A stretch of DNA of 64,000 bases from Corbicula japonica. Its lineage: Eukaryota; Mollusca; Bivalvia; Venerida; Cyrenidae. The notes beneath the pieces were generated by a model that saw nothing but the letters and a program-made list of their open reading frames with translations, ran no database searches and had not been told where the DNA came from. The position numbers and the translations under genes were made by a program. Below are positions 11,948 to 24,313 of the stretch, piece after piece. The stretch is from assembly GCA_038501625.1 (NCBI GenBank), contig JAZAYU010000005.1, positions 15,397,996 through 15,461,995 of the forward strand, written 5' to 3'. Numbering within the stretch: position 1 is the first letter of the stretch; each line of letters opens with the position of its first letter.

Positions 11948-14336
11948 TACTCAACAAAAAAAGAAACCTGACACTGTAACTTTGAATAAGTATGAGGTGC
12001 ATATTCAAAATCTATATATTTTTGCACCATCCAAAAGAAAATAACCACTGAATCACTTGTTTCATGCACCAAAAATATCAAAATGCATAATTAAGTTCAA
12101 AACATGCACAATTTTTATTACATACCACAATTCAATAGAGTTCTTTCACATTGTTACCTCCCCTTAGCGCTCTCTTAAATTGAAGAGCATATTTAGTCGA
12201 TAAATGCACGCGAGGGGGCATCGTTTACTATTGTTCATATGACTAAGTGATTATAAAATTAAGAACATGTTGAATAATCATTTCAAATTTATAAATAAGT
12301 AAGTTCAGTCAAACAACGAAGAATAAAAAAATCGTTATGATCATTTACAAGCATATCAAGAAAGTTTATGCGCATTTTAAACATTGTTTATCGCGGTATT
12401 TTCAGGACGCGAGTATCCAACGGATTTGTTAGGGTTTTTTATGAAAATACACACGTGAATTGTGTTTACTAAAAATAAATCTGTATAATTGACAATTCAG
12501 ACGAACATTATCGGACATTTTACCGTTTTACGGCATTTTTTTGTAACGCTATAATTTATAGTGGAATGAGACATAATTATATTCTTATGTAGCTCGTCGG
12601 CGACTAGGTTGATATGTGTTTGCGTGTTTTGCTTTTGAGAAAAAATATTACGTATTTACATAATAGGATGATTCCAGCTCAACCCGAGAAATCGTTAAAT
12701 TGATTGAACCAAACGAATGTTGCCGGACAGCAGGCCAACCAAAACTATTCAAAAAAAAAATCCAGAGAGTTTTTTTTTAAATAAAAAAAAAACTTTTTTG
12801 ATGTTGAAGTTCGTAATTATTGTCGCTGAAGGTTTTGAAATATAATATTTTCATTTCTGTTTAAAATCAAAATGACCATGGACCAAAACAAATGAACGGG
12901 ACTGCGATATTCAGGTCCGAGTTTAGTTTTATGACACTTATAGCTGTTGTGTACATGTGTGCCCGAGGCATCGTGTCACTGTCACGTAATCTCTCAATAA
13001 ACAGGAAATTTTGGAGCCCTGACCAAGACCACGTTTCTTAATATTAATTAATATAATTGTAAAACCCATTCTAAATTCAGTTAAATTTATGTTTCATTAA
13101 TTATCCTTTTCAATATTTTTAAATCCTGAGATTTTGCTTGAAAATCCTTAGATCCGGAGAAGAACCTTACGGTCCGGAGATTTCAGATAAAATCCTGAGA
13201 TTTTGGAGGTCTGCGAACATTTTATCTTCTACATCATTCCCGTAACACGTAGATATTCATGAAATGCGACTTAAACTATTGTCTATTGACTATGGCTGAC
13301 GATTTTATAAAAAAAAGATGTTTATAATAACACGAATAAGACGTAAACTACTACACGATCTGCCATTTCAACGCTACAAATTATAGTTATAGAAATATGG
13401 GACTGAACTCGTGAAAATTTTTAGGTATTCGAAAAGTTAACCCTTGAAGTGACAATAACAGTTAAGTTCAATTTGATGATTTGAGATAATTCATTTTAAG
13501 TCTGCTCAAATATCAGATATCAAACAAGTTTTCACACCTCAATATGTCACCATCGTTTTCTGGGCAGAATGGGAATGGGAACATTGTGTCAAATATATAG
13601 GGACAATAAACAGTAACACGGTCGTGTTCAAAGTATGAATTCTAGTTCTTAAACATAAACATTTAAATCAAGGACTGATAAAAGAAATATACGAAAGATA
13701 ACAGTAAATGTTAGTTTTAAACATATGTTTGGACGAAATAAAAAAAGAGTAAACACAATTAGAAAGCTTAACGGGCGTTATATACAACGACGATACATTG
13801 CTGAATTCATCCGTTTACCTCCAATTTAGAGAGATCATGTAACATAAAATATATTTCTTGAAGTAAACGCATTTTATCAGAAAAACTCGATACGCTTATA
13901 TATGTGTCTGTGGAAAATATACAGTAACGTGTAATCCACAATGTACTGGTTGTCATATAAGACTTTCTGATTCAAAGTTGCAACCTCGTCTTTGATTGTT
14001 TTACGCTTTTCACAGTCAAATCTTGCCGACCAGACGTTTTAAGCCTATTATATTCGGAAATTCTAAAACTCGAATTTATTATGCTTTATCATAATTATTA
14101 TTATAATTTATCATTAGCTTTAAGACGACACCGTGATCATGTCTGTTCATTCTGTTAGCAATGGCACAGTTAAATGCCCCCTCACTTGTCGGTTTAGGAT
14201 AAAACCAATATTTTCCGCACCTAACGTGTCGTACGACGCATGCGCACGACAATGTGAAAGACCTCTATTAGCTTTAAATCTGATTCCAGGAAAATACACC
14301 AAATATAAAGTGTCAGGTTTCTATTTTTGTTGAGTA
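11948..14336. mobile_element. 2.39-kb non-autonomous TIR element with TA target duplication (mariner-like ends)
   Basis: Inverted ends of about 30 bases: TACTCAACAAAAAAAGAAAC then CTGACACT at the left; the reverse complement of the right end reads TACTCAACAAAAATAGAAAC then CTGACACT. TA flanks both sides (11946-11947 and 14337-14338). The interior has no long reading frame and no recognisable transposase. The B-family repeat outside it is interrupted exactly here, supporting the boundaries. TA plus short TIRs fits the Tc1/mariner superfamily; a 2.4-kb non-coding interior is large for a MITE. Confidence 0.75.
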
Positions 14337-14489
14337 TATTTAAAAAAAAATTATTATAATTATTATTGAAGCATATTGTGCCAGCTGATTTTGATCATAA
14401 TGGTCTGTCAAGTGATAAAAGTCATTTCCATGTGGTAAGGGTTAACCGGCATTAATGGTGAAATGAGTACTGTCCTGAGACAAAATTTT

Positions 14490-14935
14490 ATGTGTGTGTA
14501 ATGTAAATCAGTGTTTATGTGTGATGTGAATCTGTGTGTATATGTGGTGTAAATCTGTGTTTATGTGTGATGTAAATCTGTGTTTATGTGTAATGTAAAT
14601 CTGTGTTTATGTGTGATGTAAATCTGTGTTTATTTGTGAAATAAATTAGTGATTATGTGTGATGTAAATCTGTGTGTATGTATGATGAAAACCTGAGTTT
14701 ATGTGTGATGTAAGGCATTGTTTGTGTGCTGTAAATCTGTGTTAATGTGTGATGTAAATATGTGTTTATGTGTTATGCAAATCAGTGTGTGATGTAAATC
14801 TGTGTGGTTCAAACCTGTGTTAATGTGTGATGTAAATATATGTTTGTGTGTGATGTAAATCAGTGTGTGATGTAAATCTGTGTGTCTGTGTGGTGTAAAC
14901 CTGTGTTTATGAGTGATGTAAATATGTTTTAGTGA
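14490..14935 (+). repeat. Degenerate minisatellite, unit about 25 bases
   Basis: Tandem copies of a unit like TGTGTGATGTAAATCTGTGT followed by TTATG, with many variants (GGTGTAAACC, ATGTAAATATG). Confidence 0.8.
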
Positions 14936-15410
14936 TGTAATATTTAGTTAAGTTCTGTTTAATACAAAGTCTCTCACATTTAAAGAAGGCCATTGACTGT
15001 TTGAAGGGGTTAATATTATATACCATATTTCAGCTATGATAAAAAAGGGTGACAACATATTTTTGCAATATACTGGAAAATGACATTTCTAAATCTCGAA
15101 AGGATCTTTAGGGTTTATGTTTTTATCTGGCCTAAGCCAGAGTCCCATGGTGAGCTATTGTAACTGGTCTTTGTCAAGCATCTGCCAACAATAAACTTCA
15201 TTAAAATTCTCTAAACCACTGGACGATTTTAACCAGATTTGGCTTGAAGCATCATAGCCTGGTGTTCCATATGCCTTTAAAGAAAATCTTTTAGAAAACG
15301 CAGATTCCAAAAATATTTTGCAAGAACATTCTTTGAAAAGCTCTCTACCTCGACAAGGAAAAATCGGTTGGACTTGTTTTCCGTATATGATTATAGTGTA
15401 AACTTAGAAA

Positions 15411-15525
15411 GTCATAAAATGTGGCAGAAGACTTTAGTTAGTAAAGCTATACTATAGCTTTACTAACTAAAGTCTTCTACCACATTTAGCTTTACTAACT
15501 AAAGTCTTCTGCCACATTTTATGAC
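15411..15525. repeat. Perfect 38-base inverted repeat plus a direct third arm, at the duplication edge
   Basis: Arm 1 (15411-15448) is the exact reverse complement of arm 3 (15488-15525). A slightly diverged arm 2 (15456-15487) lies in direct orientation with arm 3. Homology to the second duplication copy begins inside arm 3, at 15499. Confidence 0.8.
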
Positions 15526-16205
15526 GTCATTTAAGCGAATGACGTAAGCTGTCTGTCCGAAGACCCCTTTATCGTGGCGTGCCCCAGTACAGTTATTCTT
15601 AGTGCGTTTTAATGCCGATATTATCAAGATTATTAGAAATATTCTATGTGTGAAAATAATTTACACACTTTCATGAAGTTCCTATTCGGTTTACTGTTGG
15701 AAATTTATTTGAATTTAATATAGTTACTTAAACACTCAAATCTTGAATAATGTTTAATTGAAAAAGCGGAAATAAGAGGTTTCACTTTTATATTAAGATA
15801 TGATTCGAAGCGAAATATTTCTCGAAATTGTTTGATGTTCCCCTTTAAATGAGAACAGTGTTGGCATTTGTTGAGGGTGCATTAAATGCATTTAGAGAAC
15901 ATATTAATTTCGGCACAAGTCAGTTGTAAATACTCTATCATTAATCAAAGACTTATCAACTATTAATTAAAAATGCCAGTTTTATCACAGCATAATAAAG
16001 AAAAAGATATAAACGTAAATTTACCAAGAATGTTTTTAGTTTTGTGTCGACTGAAGTGATGGCTGCTTCACAAAATTACAAATGTAATATGAAAAGTCTA
16101 GATTTATTTAAACTTTATCATTCAATTTATTTCATTTATGGATTTAGTTTCTGCTTTGTTTTGTCACTGTTTTCCGTTTCAAAAGTTCAGCTCATTATAA
16201 AGGTG

Positions 16206-16359
16206 CCTGTGCCCAAGGTTATAAAACTGAGCATGGAAACCAGTCTCAAATCTCAAGCATCATATTGACTGAAATGGCGACTGGTCGCCTTTTCGGCAAA
16301 TCAGATGCTTGAGATTTGAGACTGGTTTCCAATCTCAGTTTCATAACCTTCAGCCCTGG
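16206..16359 (+). mobile_element. A-family MITE, duplication copy 1
   Basis: TGTGCCCAAGGTTATAAAAC to CATAACCTTCAGCCCTGG. The orthologous position in copy 2 is 30112-30263, so this insertion predates the duplication. Confidence 0.8.
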
Positions 16360-16968
16360 TCACTTATCTGGACGAAAATGAAACGTGTTTTCAAGTATCA
16401 ACATTTGTAAATTAAATATGAACTGTACTGTAGACGACTTGTAAACAATCTGAATATGGTGTTATGCCATCCTTACTCAGTAAATGTACGAGTGAAAATA
16501 TTTAAAGTTGTAAAAATATTACTAAATAATTCAAATTCACTGACAACAAGTCCTAAATATACTGATTAGTCTGAAATTTTGCCAAAATTTGAACCTTGTT
16601 AGTCATTAATTGACATTTTATATAAGTGTAATTATTTTTACCCACACTCAGATATTGACGTATTCTGAAATGAACTGTGAACAACAAGCTTTTAAATTAT
16701 AAGAAGCCGCCGAATTTCTTTCAGAAATGTCATAACTATAATTTATCTGGAAATTGTAATGGGAAGTTTCAGAAACATTAGCAAAAAGCCTAATGATATT
16801 ATAAGTTTTCGTTAATAAAATCAATCGTGATTTGATATTTATGAATAATTTCAAATAAAAACTGAAATATAAACAGGCAAACAAACCCGTAAAAAATGCA
16901 ATATTTAATTTTATACAAAATTGGAATCGAACGCGCAAAGATAAGATTGCTTTTGACCGCACCTCATA

Positions 16969-17113
16969 GGCCCAATATCATGAAACTTAGATTGGAGACC
17001 AGTCTCAAATCTCAAGCATCTGATTGGCTGAAATGGCGATCAGTCGCCATTTCAGCCAATCGGATACTTGAGATTTGAGACTGGTCCCCAGATTTAGTTT
17101 TATGATATTGGAC
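16969..17113 (+). mobile_element. A-family MITE, duplication copy 1
   Basis: GGCCCAATATCATGAAACTT to TTTTATGATATTGGAC; matched in copy 2 at 30876-31019. Confidence 0.75.
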
Positions 17114-18015
17114 AATGTCCTCCACCAGATCCCCATTGCAAAAAATACGATTTTTGTGACAAAAATGACAAAATTAAATCGATCGGTGCAATTTTGCCCG
17201 ATGAACCTCCGGATTTAAGACAATTCTCCGGATCTGCAAGGAAGATCTCCAAACCCTAACTTAACTTGAACAATCGTAATATAATCGTAAAGTTATAAAT
17301 TTTTTATTACGCAGATATTCTGTTTGTTCTAAAGAAATAACGAGAATGTTGTCAGTGACCCGCTGCCTGTGGCACAATTTATACATCAATTTAAGATTGT
17401 TTAACTGGCCTAGAAAATTAGAAACGCCCAACAGAAAATGATTATTATAATAAAAATCACTCTACAGATGAATACTTCTCCGAATTTTGCCATTTCAAAG
17501 ACCCTTGTCAACTAGCATGACAAACGATGTAAATGAAGTTGAAGAAAATTCAAAGAAGAGGAACACCATACTTAACAAAAACACGATAATTGTTTATAAA
17601 ATAATCCCTTATCTTAAAATAATCACAGTACATCGCAAAATTCAGTCACCTAAATATTCGCTTTACATTAATAAAAACTACACCAACATGTTATTACATG
17701 CAAGATATTAAACAAACAAGAAGTATCATAAAATAAGCAACGCATACGCATCCAATGCATTTCGGGCATGTTAAGAACACGTGACCAATCAAATCACACT
17801 TTAGTGACATTGTCGATATGGTTTAAAGTTTCAAACGTGTCGTTGTTGCTTAGGGAACCGCTCCTCAAAATGCAGATAATTTTTAAGGTTAAGAACTTGA
17901 AAAACTCATCAAAAAGTACTTTTATTGTTAAAAATATCCCTAAAAGCCTCTGGAGGCACTTTTATGCTCATTTACCGTTACGTTTGCCATGAACTCTCAT
18001 AAATCGTATATAAAT

Positions 18016-20439
18016 CGAGGGCTCAGCGCAAAACTATCGTATCTGCATTTTGTAAAATTGTTCAGGAGAAAGAAAAAAACTGTTTTATTTTAATGAAAAA
18101 TACTTTATTTCTTTGAAAATCTGTAATTTAGCATAAAGAACCAATCTGATCACATGACTGATACTTAAAATACAATTTAAAAATTTGTTCTCATTGAATT
18201 TGAAAATATGTCAGATACGATAGTTTCACGCTGAAATTGCCATAAATTGAACAAAAACCTCAGCGTGAAACTATTGTATCTGCTATTTTTTTTCTTTTTA
18301 CAAATAAAGATCATTTTCTGAATATATTCAGAATGTATATAATTTTTTTGTTAAAAGTAGATAAATATTTGCTATTAATTTTGTTTTAAGTTTATCTTTT
18401 ATTATGCTCAGTGTGAAACTATCGTATCTGCACATTTTTAAGTATTTCATCGCAGAATTCAAATATTAATGTTATTATTGCTTGTTTTGTGTCAATCTTA
18501 AGAGATGAATCATGAATATACTTTGAGACAGAATTAATGTTATAAATTATTTGAAGCCGACAATTTATTTGCTCACTAACTTAATTTAGAGACAATTGCT
18601 ACAGCTTAAAAAAATCTAAAGTTTTAACATTTTTATATTTGAATGAAACTTCAGCATATTGTGAGATACATATGAAAAATATAAGAATATTTCATCAATA
18701 TTAAAAAGAATACTTATAATGATTTTCGAATTTGAGGTGAGCCTGTTCTGGGCTCACCTTTTTTCTTAAAAAAAAACACAACAATTCAACTATATAACAC
18801 TTACACAATCTGAAAATCCCATGATATCATTAAAACAGCTTTGCTATTTAAACATTAATCATATATAATTAATTAAACATTCATTTATTTGTAATCATCA
18901 GGTCTGTTTTTTAAAATTATTAACCATGTTTTCTTCAGCAAATAAATGAGTATAAGGCTTTAATTTTAACTAGTCCAATCATTTTTCTAGTTTGCAAAAT
19001 AGATTTAATATGTTTTAAACAAATGGTACTTGTTTTCAAACAGGCATGGTACTGTTTCCAAACAGGCATGGTAACATATGCTTTGCTGATCTATTTTAAA
19101 ATAATGTTTTAATAGCATTTGAGTAAATTTTAGACAAATTCTATTGTTTAAAAAAAAACAACAGATTTTTTAATTTCATGTAGAAATGCACTTATTTAAA
19201 AAAAAAACAACATTCCTTTACCCTGAAACATTTCTCGACGTGAAAACAAATTGTTTTGCAAAATTTTTCTGAATTTACAAATCATGTTGTACTTAATTCT
19301 ATTTAGTACAAAATACAGTGTTATATTAAGATCAATTGTGACTTAAATGAGGTTCCTTTTTAACCGGGTGTTCCTACTCCATGCAGTGAATGTCTCAAAC
19401 TAAAAAGCTCAATAAAATTTCTACAATCCCGGTGGCATGTTATGTTTTATTTAATATTTTTAATAAACAAGAAAATATCCATCAATGCTGAAAAAATCAA
19501 AATCTATTGGTACGAAAAAAGACAAAACTGTAGCAATCGTCTTTAATTTGGTAAACATAATAAAACAGTGAAGAACCAGATCAGCCTTCCCATGCAGGAT
19601 CATCACTTAGGTTTGTCACTTTTTTATTCATTATAGTGTTTTGGATCAAGAAACTACCAGTATAGAATAATTACGTTATAAAAGTTCAGTGTTGAATGTT
19701 GTAAATGTTAAATAAAATTGTTTCTACATAGTTGCAAAGTTGTTGGAATAACTCGTGGCCTAACCCATTTGCGTAAATAGATTATTTCTTTATATAAAAC
19801 TGCATGTATATTGTATGCTATTTATTGCAATAAAATATGTTTAAACTAAACTAAACTAGTTGTTGCTAAATAAATAACTGCCATTTAACCATAAACTTCA
19901 TGAATCCCATTGCAGTCCAATCAGGATATATGCTGGTAGTTTCTTTAGCCAATACAATATAATAAATAAAGAAAACAATAAGCCTAAGTCTTGATCTTAA
20001 TCAACCTGCATGGATGTGATGGCTGAACTGGATTTACACTGGTTGTTAATGGTCTATTATGTTTACTGATTTCAGGCTAGTTAGTGTGCAGATACGATAG
20101 TTTCGCGCTGAGCACAATAAAAGATGAACTTGTAACAAAATTAATAGCAAATATTCCTCTACCGTTAACAAAAACAACAGATACATTCCAAATATATTCA
20201 TAAAATGATCATTCTGTGTGTTAAGAAAAAAATCATTGCAGATACAATAGTTTCGCGCTGAGAAAAAAACCTGATTGCAGATACGATATTTTCACTTTTT
20301 TAAAATTTTGAAAAAAAGATACTAGATTTAATATATACTTTTTTGTCAGATTATGGGGACTATTAAAACAAGTCAAAATAAAAAATAAAACCATTTTTGA
20401 TAAAAAGTGCAGATACGATAGTTTCCCGCTGAGCCCTCG
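18016..20439. mobile_element. 2.42-kb TIR element with 4-bp target duplication (AAAT) and subterminal repeat arrays
   Basis: The ends are exact inverted CGAGGGCTCAGCG / CGCTGAGCCCTCG. AAAT flanks both sides (18012-18015, 20440-20443), and duplication copy 2 has the intact empty site with a single AAAT at 31919-31922. A motif of about 26 bases, CTCAGCGxGAAACTATCGTA followed by TCTGCA, recurs in both orientations near each end (18022, 18211, 18259, 18406; 20087, 20237, 20275, 20408). The interior has no transposase ORF but holds diverged B-like pieces (about 19560-20060) and a perfect hairpin at 18734-18763. A 4-bp duplication with such ends suggests Sola-, Academ- or Ginger-like elements; the superfamily is not settled. 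Confidence 0.88.
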
Positions 20440-21579
20440 AAATAAACACGAACGAATCCCACGTTCCAGAGTGTTATTAGTACAAAGTACAACTACATTT
20501 ATTTCCAGAAGTCACCGGTTGATAAGACGATATTTTTCTTAATGCGTTTTGATTACAGAATGTCTAGACATAACTTCAACATTTAATCAACAAAAGAACC
20601 TCCGGAAGTGCAAACACTTGAAATAACACGTTCCTCTTGTTAAGGGACGACAGCAGTCGTCATTAAAAAGGCAAATTCGAAATTCAAAATCTCTCTTACG
20701 GAAAATGCACTGCATCGGTTTTCGTCCAGTAAACAAACTCAAAATAAAATTACACATACTTTATATCATATATTGATAGACATAGGTTTATTAAATAACT
20801 AATTTTTTGGCTATATAATATGCATTTGTCAGCTTGAAGTTTTTTTAGGTTGTACCTTTTTTCTGTTCTTTTTGTTTTATTTAAAGTTTCAAGAGTTTAA
20901 AGCGTGCTTCAGTCAAGTAAATAGTACAATTTCAATCCGCCTCAAATTCTATAAATTTAAAATCTAAAAATTTTTGAAAAAAACAAACAACAACTTTTTT
21001 TACATGAAAAATAGCATACTCTGTATATCAAAAGATTATGTTTGTAGGAAAGCATATAGATTGAAATATTTTAATTGATATATTGAAAGAAATGGCGTCT
21101 ACTCTGACTGACTCTAGACAAATATTTTCGTAAACACCTTGTTTTTGAAGTAGTTTGTACTTTTACTCTTATTTATGTTTAGAACACTTTTAATCATTGG
21201 CAAATTTAAATTGTTTTTAAACTAACGTAGTTTGTACTTTTACTGTTGTTTATGACTTGGAACACTTTTAAGGAGCAGATTTCTAAGGATATTTTAAGCC
21301 CAAATATGCTAAAAAATTTTAATCTGTTTTATATTCTCAATGGATAAAGAAACACATGATAAACTTTGAAGATGATTCTAGTTTTTTCCCGTTTCACGCT
21401 TTCCTTGGGAGACATCGTAACGCAAGATTCCCATTATGCGACATTCCATACAGCAACACGTGCACTGAAACCAAGAGAGTTCCTTGACAGATAATCAGTG
21501 TTTAAAAGTGTTTTGTATCAACGCGTTCGTAAGATACTGCAAAAAATATTACCCTGCGCTTTCTAATCCCTTGAGTATA

Positions 21580-21663
21580 GGGTCCAAGATCAAAAACGTC
21601 GCTAATTCAGATTGCTTGAGATTTGAGACTGGTCTCCATTCTCACTTTTATGATCTTGGACCA
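21580..21663 (+). mobile_element. A-related short element, duplication copy 1
   Basis: GGTCCAAGATCA at the left and TGATCTTGGACC at the right, exact inverted ends around a single GATTGCTTGAGATTTGAGAC arm. A deletion derivative of A; matched at 33074-33156. Confidence 0.55.
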
Positions 21664-21742
21664 GGTCGTATTTGAAGACCATACTTTATTGTATTAAATT
21701 TATGTAAAATTCCAAAAGAGTATTCCATAAGTCTGATGCTGA

Positions 21743-21997
21743 TATATTACGGTACAGATTTCTGGTATATTACGGTATAGATTTCTGATATATTACGGTA
21801 CTGAGTTTGGGTATATTATGGTACAGATTTTAGGTAGATTACGGTGCAGATTTTGGATTTATTACGGTACAGATTTTGGATATATCACGGTACTGATTTT
21901 GGGTATATTACGGTACATGTTTTCGGTATATTACGGTACAGATTTTGGGTATATTACGTTACAGAATTTGGATATATCACGGTACAGATTTTGTACT
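21743..21997 (+). repeat. 23-base minisatellite, duplication copy 1
   Basis: About 11 copies of TATATTACGGTACAGATTT plus a 4-base variable part. The array is readable in two frames as a repeated peptide, but the same array in copy 2 has other variants, so coding is unlikely. Confidence 0.85.
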
Positions 21998-22212
21998 TTC
22001 TCGTAAATGTTACTCCATTTACCATTATTCAGGAAAATAGCGAACATAATTTTGTTCAAATTTTACTGTATTATACTAATGTTTTTAAGCATGTCTTAAA
22101 AGCCGCTCAAAAGTTTCTGCAATACCAGGAAGTAGTTATGGAAGATGATTAGATCATTTTGCGTCCCGGTAATTTGTGGCCGGCGGACTGGTACGAACCG
22201 GGAAGATTCGTG

Positions 22213-22290
22213 AAGCCTAGTTCAGACGACCTCGGTATACAGCCCCCGGACGCATCGGGGCTGTATACAATGGGAGTGTGAACTAGGCTT
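22213..22290. repeat. Nested palindrome, duplication copy 1
   Basis: Outer arms AGCCTAGTTC / GAACTAGGCT and inner arms GTATACAGCCCC / GGGGCTGTATAC with an 8-9 base loop. Locally GC-rich in AT-rich DNA. Confidence 0.65.
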
Positions 22291-23163
22291 AAAGGCTAAA
22301 AGGTTTTAGTTTAAAAACTTAAATATTTTGATATTTATTAACTATTTTCAAGGAATAATGGCAAACCTTAAACTTTCCCTCGAAGTTGGAATCAAAAGCG
22401 GACAGAAACGTCTCGATTTTGTAAAAAAAAAGGTTAACTCTAACGAGAAGTTTGATAGTATATTACACGCACGCACACCACGTGATTAAATCGTAAAAAG
22501 ACTTGCAATTACAGTAAAAGAATCATAATGTTTAGTGCTCTTTGTTAGTAGTCGCTAAGAAAAGTATACAGAATTAAAGGCCAATCACCTGTGTTCGCCA
22601 ACAGATATGGTAGATCAGCGTGAAATGAAGGTTAGAGCCTTATGTCTATGTGCTTCGGAGCGTCCGTACGCCATGAGATAATGATGAAAAATAAAGATCA
22701 CCAACTCCACGAATGTTGAAACGCTCGATCCGTTGACAATGGATCAGCATAATACGGGATGCCTTCATTTTTTTCTGGAGGTTCAAACACAGAATGTTTA
22801 GACTAACCGACGAGATTGTTTATAAAATACTAATACAGCTTTATAATGTCTTTTATTACATTACCCGTAATATTCTATACACGAGCCTCATAGCAGTGCA
22901 AAAACCTCATTACAAAGAGCCAAAATGTATGTAAATAATCCTATTCAAACCGCTAATTATGTGAAAATTTATTTTATACGTATAAATGATAATGTTAAAC
23001 ATATGAGTTTAATACTACCAGATATTATAAGTGAAAATATATAATTTTAACTCCCGTTCTTGAACTGTCATTAGGAACTTCCCTTTTTTCTTGACAAAGC
23101 CATTAGTATTTTATGTTTTATGTCTGTGTGCTTTGCATGCAACGTTGTATAGTTGATAGATAT

Positions 23164-23370
23164 GAGAACCTGTTAGGGGTAAATGTGACGTTGGTGTACC
23201 CTAGAACCTGGTCGGCAAAATGGTTTGCCACTGACCGTTCCAAGGCGGTAACCCTTAGGGTTCTCATTCTCCTTAATTGTTAGTGGTTTTATATCTCTCT
23301 TTTTTGGCTTTGCATGGAGGCTGTGCCGTATGGATGTGGCCATTTCTGAAATGCATATTTCACTTTTTGG
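23164..23370 (+). repeat. G-family dispersed repeat (duplication copy 1)
   Basis: Contains GAGAACCTGTTAGGGG, a GGTCGGCAAA..TTTGCCACTGACC hairpin, CCGTTCCAAGGCGGTAACCC and GGAGGCTGTG; ends near GCATATTTCACTTTTT. Shared with 34890, 45889 and, in part, 57300. Confidence 0.6.
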
Positions 23371-24061
23371 AAAAAACAACAACTTCATATTAAAGTGGCT
23401 ACATAAAACATGCTTATGAAAGCATAATTGTTCTAAGTTGCGATAACGTTGAACTTAACCCCGTCCTATTTGTTTGATTTTTTCTTGCCGTCATCACATA
23501 CACTTTGGAGATCTAAAGGTACTATATTATTTACAAAAGGAAAACTCATATATTCTTTAAAAATATCCCACGAGGCATCATATTTGGACTGAAATCCCGT
23601 AATGAATTTATATTACAGCAAAATAATTGAGAACTTTACAAACAGTAAGAAGGAAACACTGTGTATAAAGCTAAAAAGGATACTAAAATAAATATGTATA
23701 TAAGAAAAAATGAAACACCATTCCTACAAGGCTTTCAGCTGGCGCACAAATCCTTATCTATTTCTCAAAGTAATTAGTTGATTAAGACGATAATTTTTCC
23801 TAATGCGTTTCCATTAAGTCAAGTCTGGACCAAAATTAATGTAAGCGGAAACAAACCGACCTCTGGAAGTTCATTTATTGAAATTTGTGATCGCCTATCT
23901 TCTTCGGCTGTCTTCGCTATGCCTCGGACATAATAGGATGATTTTCTCTGTTACTTTGAAAAAGTCCATCGAGAAACTATATATGATTTGGTGGATATTT
24001 TAATGGAAGAAAATGGATTTTTTATCGAGTAACTGAATATGATTCGGTGGAAAGTGAAATA

Positions 24062-24313
24062 GATGAAAATGGAACGTTGAAAGCCACCCAACATGACACA
24101 TGTAAACTATTGCAGGCTCAGTGTGATTTAGTCTGTCCATGAGCAGTAATGGAAATGGGTATTACCTCCCAAGCCTCACAGTGCCGGGTTGAGCGCAAGT
24201 TAATATTTATACATTAAAGTAGACCAATTTTGATTCATTCATTGTGCATATGGCGGTAAACACTGAACCTTCAATGCGGTACTTTCAGATTAACACCATT
24301 CGATGTTCAGCGG
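24062..24313 (+). repeat. D-family dispersed repeat (duplication copy 1)
   Basis: Core landmarks: TTGAAAGCCACCCAACATGA, ATTGCAGGCTCAG, GAGCAGTAATGGAAATG, GGTTGAGCGCAA, AACCTTCAATGCGGTA, CCATTCGATGTTCAGCGG. Copies also lie at 35781, 44460, 56592, 57082 and 58431. Non-coding; class unknown. Confidence 0.65.

Larger units (their letters stand above)
11662..14446 (+). mobile_element. B-family MITE split by two later elements
   Basis: The left part (11662-11945) runs to GATTCATAAGGTAATTTCAG. The right part (about 14370-14446) resumes with GTGCCAGCTGATTTTGATC and ends TAAGGGTTAA. In between lie an A element (11743-11893) and a 2.39-kb TIR element (11948-14336). Confidence 0.6.

Noticed and set aside
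17487..17711. ORFs repeated in both duplication copies (for example 17487 and 31392, 26728 and 38462)
   Set aside because: Similarity follows from the shared DNA. Indels between copies alter the frames and ends, giving no sign of selection on protein.
21818..22152. Apparent repeat protein with YGTDFGYIT units
   Set aside because: Direct translation of the 23-base minisatellite; unit length not divisible by three, and open in more than one frame.
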